Part shown: piece by piece, positions 60,100-64,000 of the stretch
Layout of the letters: each line of letters starts with the position of its first letter
Numbering within the stretch: the first letter of the stretch is position 1
From: Gyromitra esculenta
Lineage: Eukaryota; Ascomycota; Pezizomycetes; Pezizales; Discinaceae
Length of the DNA stretch: 64,000 nt
Assembly (NCBI GenBank): GCA_038503075.1
Contig: JBCAML010000002.1
Location: 3,162,001 to 3,226,000, forward strand
Direction of reading: 5' to 3'
Translations under genes and position numbers: made by a program
The notes under the pieces: model-generated
The model's database searches: none
What the model saw: the letters and a program-made list of their open reading frames with translations, nothing else
Told to the model about the DNA's origin: nothing

Positions 60100-63000
60100 C
60101 TACTCATCCCGATAAAACTTCCTGAAGATCAAGTGCAAGAACAAGTTCACATTGAATTTGATCATGCCATCACACAACATCATGAATTGATTGTTATGAA
60201 ATTGCATCTATTGCGATCAAAATCAGTCCTTATGCTTATAAAAGTGACAGTGGGAGAAAAATAAACATACCTGCAGCAGGTCATCTAACAAAACCTGTGC
60301 ACTAGCTCCGGGGATCATCATGCTCCCGTTGCTCGCCTCTACGAAGAACACGCCAACTTCATCCGACGAAATTGTGAAATTGACCTTATCCCATCTCTTT
60401 TCAGGAAATCCGTCCAACTTGACCAGCACACCCTTATCCGCCAATCCTCTCGCCGTGTACTTATACGAACCGAATTTCGGAACCCTCCCGGAGCGTTGCA
60501 ACTCCCGCATATGGAAGTACTGCCTAGTGAATGGAAGGATAGCCTTCTTCTTGCCTTTCTTTGTTTGCAAAGTAACCATAGCTTGCTCGATGTAATCGTT
60601 GTAACTCTGCAACTGGGATTCTAGGTACTGTGCTTTTTCGTTTAGATGCGCGAGAGTCATTTTGACTCCGTCCAACTCCCTGGTTCTCTCGATTCTGCGT
60701 CTATGTTTCGTTCGGATATCCGTGGCAATGGCGTTTAACAGATCTTGATAAAAATTCTTGCGGGTAATTTTCCCAGTCTGCTCCAGACGGATGATGCACT
60801 CCAATGCCGTTCGTTTCAGCTCTGCGTAGGTCATTCTATATATTCGTTAGCAATACTCCCATAAACCAACCTCACTAGCAAAGCTTACCCGCTAACATCA
60901 CTCAGAGCATGCGCAGCATCCGCATATGCACTCTTCTTCTTCCCCACCTGCGCTTTCTCCTCCATCAACAGCTGCTCCCACCGCTCATCGTCCTCCATGG
61001 TGATCGGTTTTACGAGGATCTCCATCAGATTTGTCCCAGTTTGAACACGAATGATGTAGAGAATGCATCGCTTTGTTTCTACGAACAGGGCGTTAACCTC
61101 GCTGTCCGGATCCTCGATGTTCTGGAAGTGGGGATCAAGATGCAGTCCAATTTCCGTATTGCCAACATTTTTCAGTTCTGCCTCGGAAGTCTGGACGCTT
61201 CCTAGCTCCTGAATTATCACCCTCAATTGATCCTCCCTACTGGGGGCAATTGCTTCGATATCCTGAGCGATCAACCTATGAATGGCAAATATATCTGTCA
61301 TCTTAATGTAGAGCGTCGGTTTTTTCTTGCTGGTCAGGTCCTCAAACTCGTCGATATCGAAGCGGGTTTTCACGTCGGGGACAGTGATAATTAATCTGAA
61401 AACATCCTTCATCCTCGTTACCGCTTCCGTGATGTGATGGTTTAGTGGCTGAAGATAGATGTTGTCTTGTGCAAATAACCTCCCGCTTGAAATCTGATTC
61501 AATAACTTACCCAATTCTGCGAGATTCTTCTTCTGCATCGGGGTTAAAGCCTTCTCAATAACACCAAAAGTCTCGGGCCCTACTACGGCGGGGCCCCAAT
61601 ACTTCTGATATACAAAGTGTTCAACGATTTGTAGGATCACATCCTCACTTTCGTGCGGAAATCTCTCGATGAGCGCCATGACCGATTGTTGCGCGATATA
61701 CCGAATTCCATAGGGCATACGATTGAGATTGTCCTCCATAGCGCCAATGAAGTCGTCCGATAGATTTCGTAGGTCTGAAAGATGCGCGACAAAAGTTTCT
61801 CTAGTTTCCTTATCGTGAATAGCGATCTCTCGGCCGACGTCAGGGTTTCGCTCGGATAGTCGACCGGTACGAAGCTCCTCGTTGTTGATTGAAGATAGAT
61901 AGATCTGTAGGGGATCGCTTTCCAAATCAAGCTCGTCGTTCTCGATGAATTCCTGCTTGATCAAAGGCCCGAGAACATCTCTCATAAATTTTCGGTCCTT
62001 TGGTGATCTGATGTAACTCATGGCCAACTTAAGCCAAAAGAAATTCACCCGTAGAAAGTCTTCCGGCCGATTACAGTTTTCGACCTCCTCTTTGATGCTC
62101 CTTGCAATCAACTTAAGTAGATAATATTCCTCCCTTCTCTTCTGGGCGTAGCCGAATATCCCCATGACCAGATTCTCAATTCTCTTTAACTCTTGGTCGG
62201 CGGTGTTTTGTTCTCTAATCTTCTTGAACATGCGGGTCAAGTACTGCGGCTGTGTTTGGAGGGCGAAAAACATCTGTTGGTACCTCTCTAGTCTCTTCCG
62301 AGAATTATTATTGAGCGCCTTGAGATCGAAAGGGTCCGAGCTTGCGATTTCGGTGTTGCTAAGCAAGTTTCCAACATGGCCAGTAAATCGCTTTTGGTGT
62401 CTAATAACTTCGTCTAAGGTAATCTTATTCTTCACAAGTAAAGCGATTTTGATGTCAAGCTGGTCGACATAAGCTTCAGCCAACTCGTTCGCCCGCACGT
62501 GTTGAACAACGCTCTTTCGGAGGGTTTCAAACTCGATTTCCTCGTCGAAGTCAAAATCGCTGTCGTTTAGGAGATGTACAAAGTTTTTAACAGTGCCAAC
62601 AGGTGGATTTTTTCCACTCACTAAAATCATGTCAGCATATCATATTCATTCTTAGATTAGTCGAAGGTTTGTCTAATTGACACCCACTTAGCGATTTGTA
62701 TGCCTCTCCTTGTTGCTTTGCTCGGACAAAACTCTGAATCTTGATAACCTTCTCCATGTTTTCCCTGAAATGTTTTAGCTTGCCAAAGAAGCGTTTCCTC
62801 TCGAGCGCCCCCCTCGCTGCAGCTTGCAAATCGATAATGACATCTTCTTCATCTTGAATTGCCATCACTATGTCGTAAACCCATTTCCTCATTAATACGC
62901 CTCTTATGGCAGCCTGGGTTGCGATGATATCGCTCATTTCGTACGCTAACTCATCCAAAAATCTTTGTTGCCGTTGCCGATATAGCAATCCACGAGCGTT

Positions 63001-64000
63001 GGCTTGTAGAGAAATGATGTTGTCTACTTCAAGATCGAGGGAATCCAAAGTGTCTAGGTAAGCCCATCGCTGGAGAGCACCTTTTGCCTGGGCTTGCAGA
63101 CCAACTATACTCTCTACGGTGGCATCCAATCGATCTAGGGCCTCATCGTAAGCCCGTCTTGCAAGAACACCGAGAGCGCAAGCTTGAAAATCGACGATCT
63201 CGTCTTCGGCTTGAGCTAGATTGACTAATTTCCGTCGGTACTCCCATCTGACCAAGGTCCCTCGACTAGCGGCCTGTATTTCCATCCACGCCTCCACCTC
63301 CGCCGATAATGCTTCCTTATCCGCATTGAAAGACTTTCTCAGCAGATAACCACGTATTGCTGCCTGAAGATATGGTAGTACGCTATCTTCAGTTTTTAGC
63401 ACCTCCCGATCCTTGTCCAAGGATCGCCTTATTAGCAGGCCCCGAGCAGCTGCCTGCAATGTCATAATAATGGCTTCTGTGTCTTTCAAAGCAGCCATAT
63501 CTTTCGCAATAGTCTTCCTTACCAGCATACCCTTTGCAGCCGCCTGTAGCGTTGTGATCGAAGTTTCCGCGTTCGTCATATCGGCCGTATCTTTTGCCTT
63601 TGCCTTACGTACTAGCATAGCCTTAGCAGCAGCTTGGAGTTTTGTAACTGTAGATTCGACAGCCTTCAAAGCGGTCATATCCCTCGTAACAGCTTTTCGT
63701 ACTATCGCGCCCCTGGCGGCTGCTGCAAGTGCCGTAAATTCGCCGTCCGCTTTTTCCAGATTTTCCGCATCCTTTGACAGCTTTCCCCGTACCAATCTTC
63801 CCCTTATAACTCCTTGGAGCGTCGTCATGCTCTCCTTTGCTACCAATAACATCCTCTTGATTTCTTCCATTTTCCACCTTACAAGTACCCCACGGATCGC
63901 TGACTGTATTTCGCCTATTCGATCCTCGTTTTCAAAAACATCCTCCATTTTCGCCGCCAACTTCATTCTCAATAGTGCGCCTCTTGCCTTAGCTTGAAAG
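60100..64000 (-). CDS. IQG1: IQGAP-family protein (Iqg1/Rng2), C-terminal part; gene continues beyond the window
   Basis: Minus-strand exons visible are 64000-62688, 62620-60889, 60835-60271 and 60207-60100, all in phase; the N-terminal calponin-homology part is off the window. The first exon encodes about fifteen tandem IQ-like motifs (FQAKARGALLRMKL, IQSAIRGVLVRWKM, LQAAAKGMLVRKTI, LQAAARGLLIRRSL, TQAAIRGVLMRKWV, IQSFVRAKQQGEAY). The next exon starts SGKNPPVGTVKNFVHLLNDSDFDF and contains the RasGAP-related domain (YLLKLIARSIKEEV, NRMPYGIRYIAQQ, YQKYWGPAVVGPETFG). The RasGAP C-terminal domain follows (MTYAELKRTALECIIRLEQTG ... YKYTARGLADKGVLV), ending MQFHNNQFMMLCDGMIKFNVNLFLHLIFRKFYRDE. YQKYWGPA replaces the FLR arginine motif, as in non-catalytic IQGAPs. 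In fungi the protein organises the actomyosin ring at septation with myosin light chain and calmodulin bound to IQ motifs. Confidence 0.95.

Noticed and set aside
1..64000. CRISPR arrays or prokaryote-type operons
   Set aside because: No regularly spaced repeats are present, and the intron-rich genes show this is a fungal nuclear sequence.

Overview
This is a gene-sparse nuclear window from a filamentous ascomycete. The genes are split by many short GT-AG introns (mostly 53-105 nt) with ACTAAT-like branch sites. The conserved set is typical of Pezizomycotina: RTC1/SEA2, COX4 with a presequence, PHR1 photolyase, a kinesin-8, an IQGAP, two-repeat Myb proteins, and a double cNMP-binding/F-box/LRR protein. 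High intron density and abundant decayed transposons would fit an early-diverging class such as Pezizomycetes, but that placement is inference. All gene models were spliced by hand from reading frame, splice signals and family motifs. Wherever exons are listed, the summed lengths keep frame.

Layout. 1-1.5 kb: nested LTR-retrotransposon remains (Ty3/gypsy chromodomain integrase tail, an inverted pair of LTR-like arms, a Ty1/copia RNase H tail). 2.1-5.0 kb (-): a broken NLR gene of the hydrolase-NACHT-ankyrin type. 5.8-6.9 kb: three small inverted-repeat elements. 7.9-9.0 kb (+): a MULE-transposase N-terminal relic lying directly against a small conserved gene whose first exon is only the ATG. 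10.3-13.8 kb (-): RTC1. 16.0-17.9 kb (-): an alpha/beta-hydrolase fused to a dual-specificity-type phosphatase. 19.9-23.2 kb (+): a dihydroxy-acid dehydratase paralogue with at least 12 exons, one only 8 nt long. 25.3-37.0 kb: three different Myb/SANT genes. 38.7-39.7 kb (+): COX4. 41.0-43.3 kb (-): PHR1. 45.0-47.9 kb (-): cNMP/F-box/LRR protein. 48-54.6 kb: gene-poor, AT-rich. 54.6-57.8 kb (-): kinesin-8. 60.1-64 kb (-): IQGAP, running off the window end.

The genes are individually regulated and form no obvious pathway or cluster. Housekeeping functions (TORC1 regulation, respiration, DNA repair, spindle length, cytokinesis) alternate with transposon-rich spacers. The least ordinary things are the dense and apparently multi-family MITE population (eight inverted-repeat elements, three sharing a TACCGTATT end), the degenerate NLR with an in-frame microsatellite duplication, the hydrolase-phosphatase fusion with an RNA-phosphatase-like signature, the 8-nt and ATG-only exons, and the cNMP-sensing F-box architecture. 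I found no convincing tRNA, rRNA or CRISPR. No wholly unknown system is evident.
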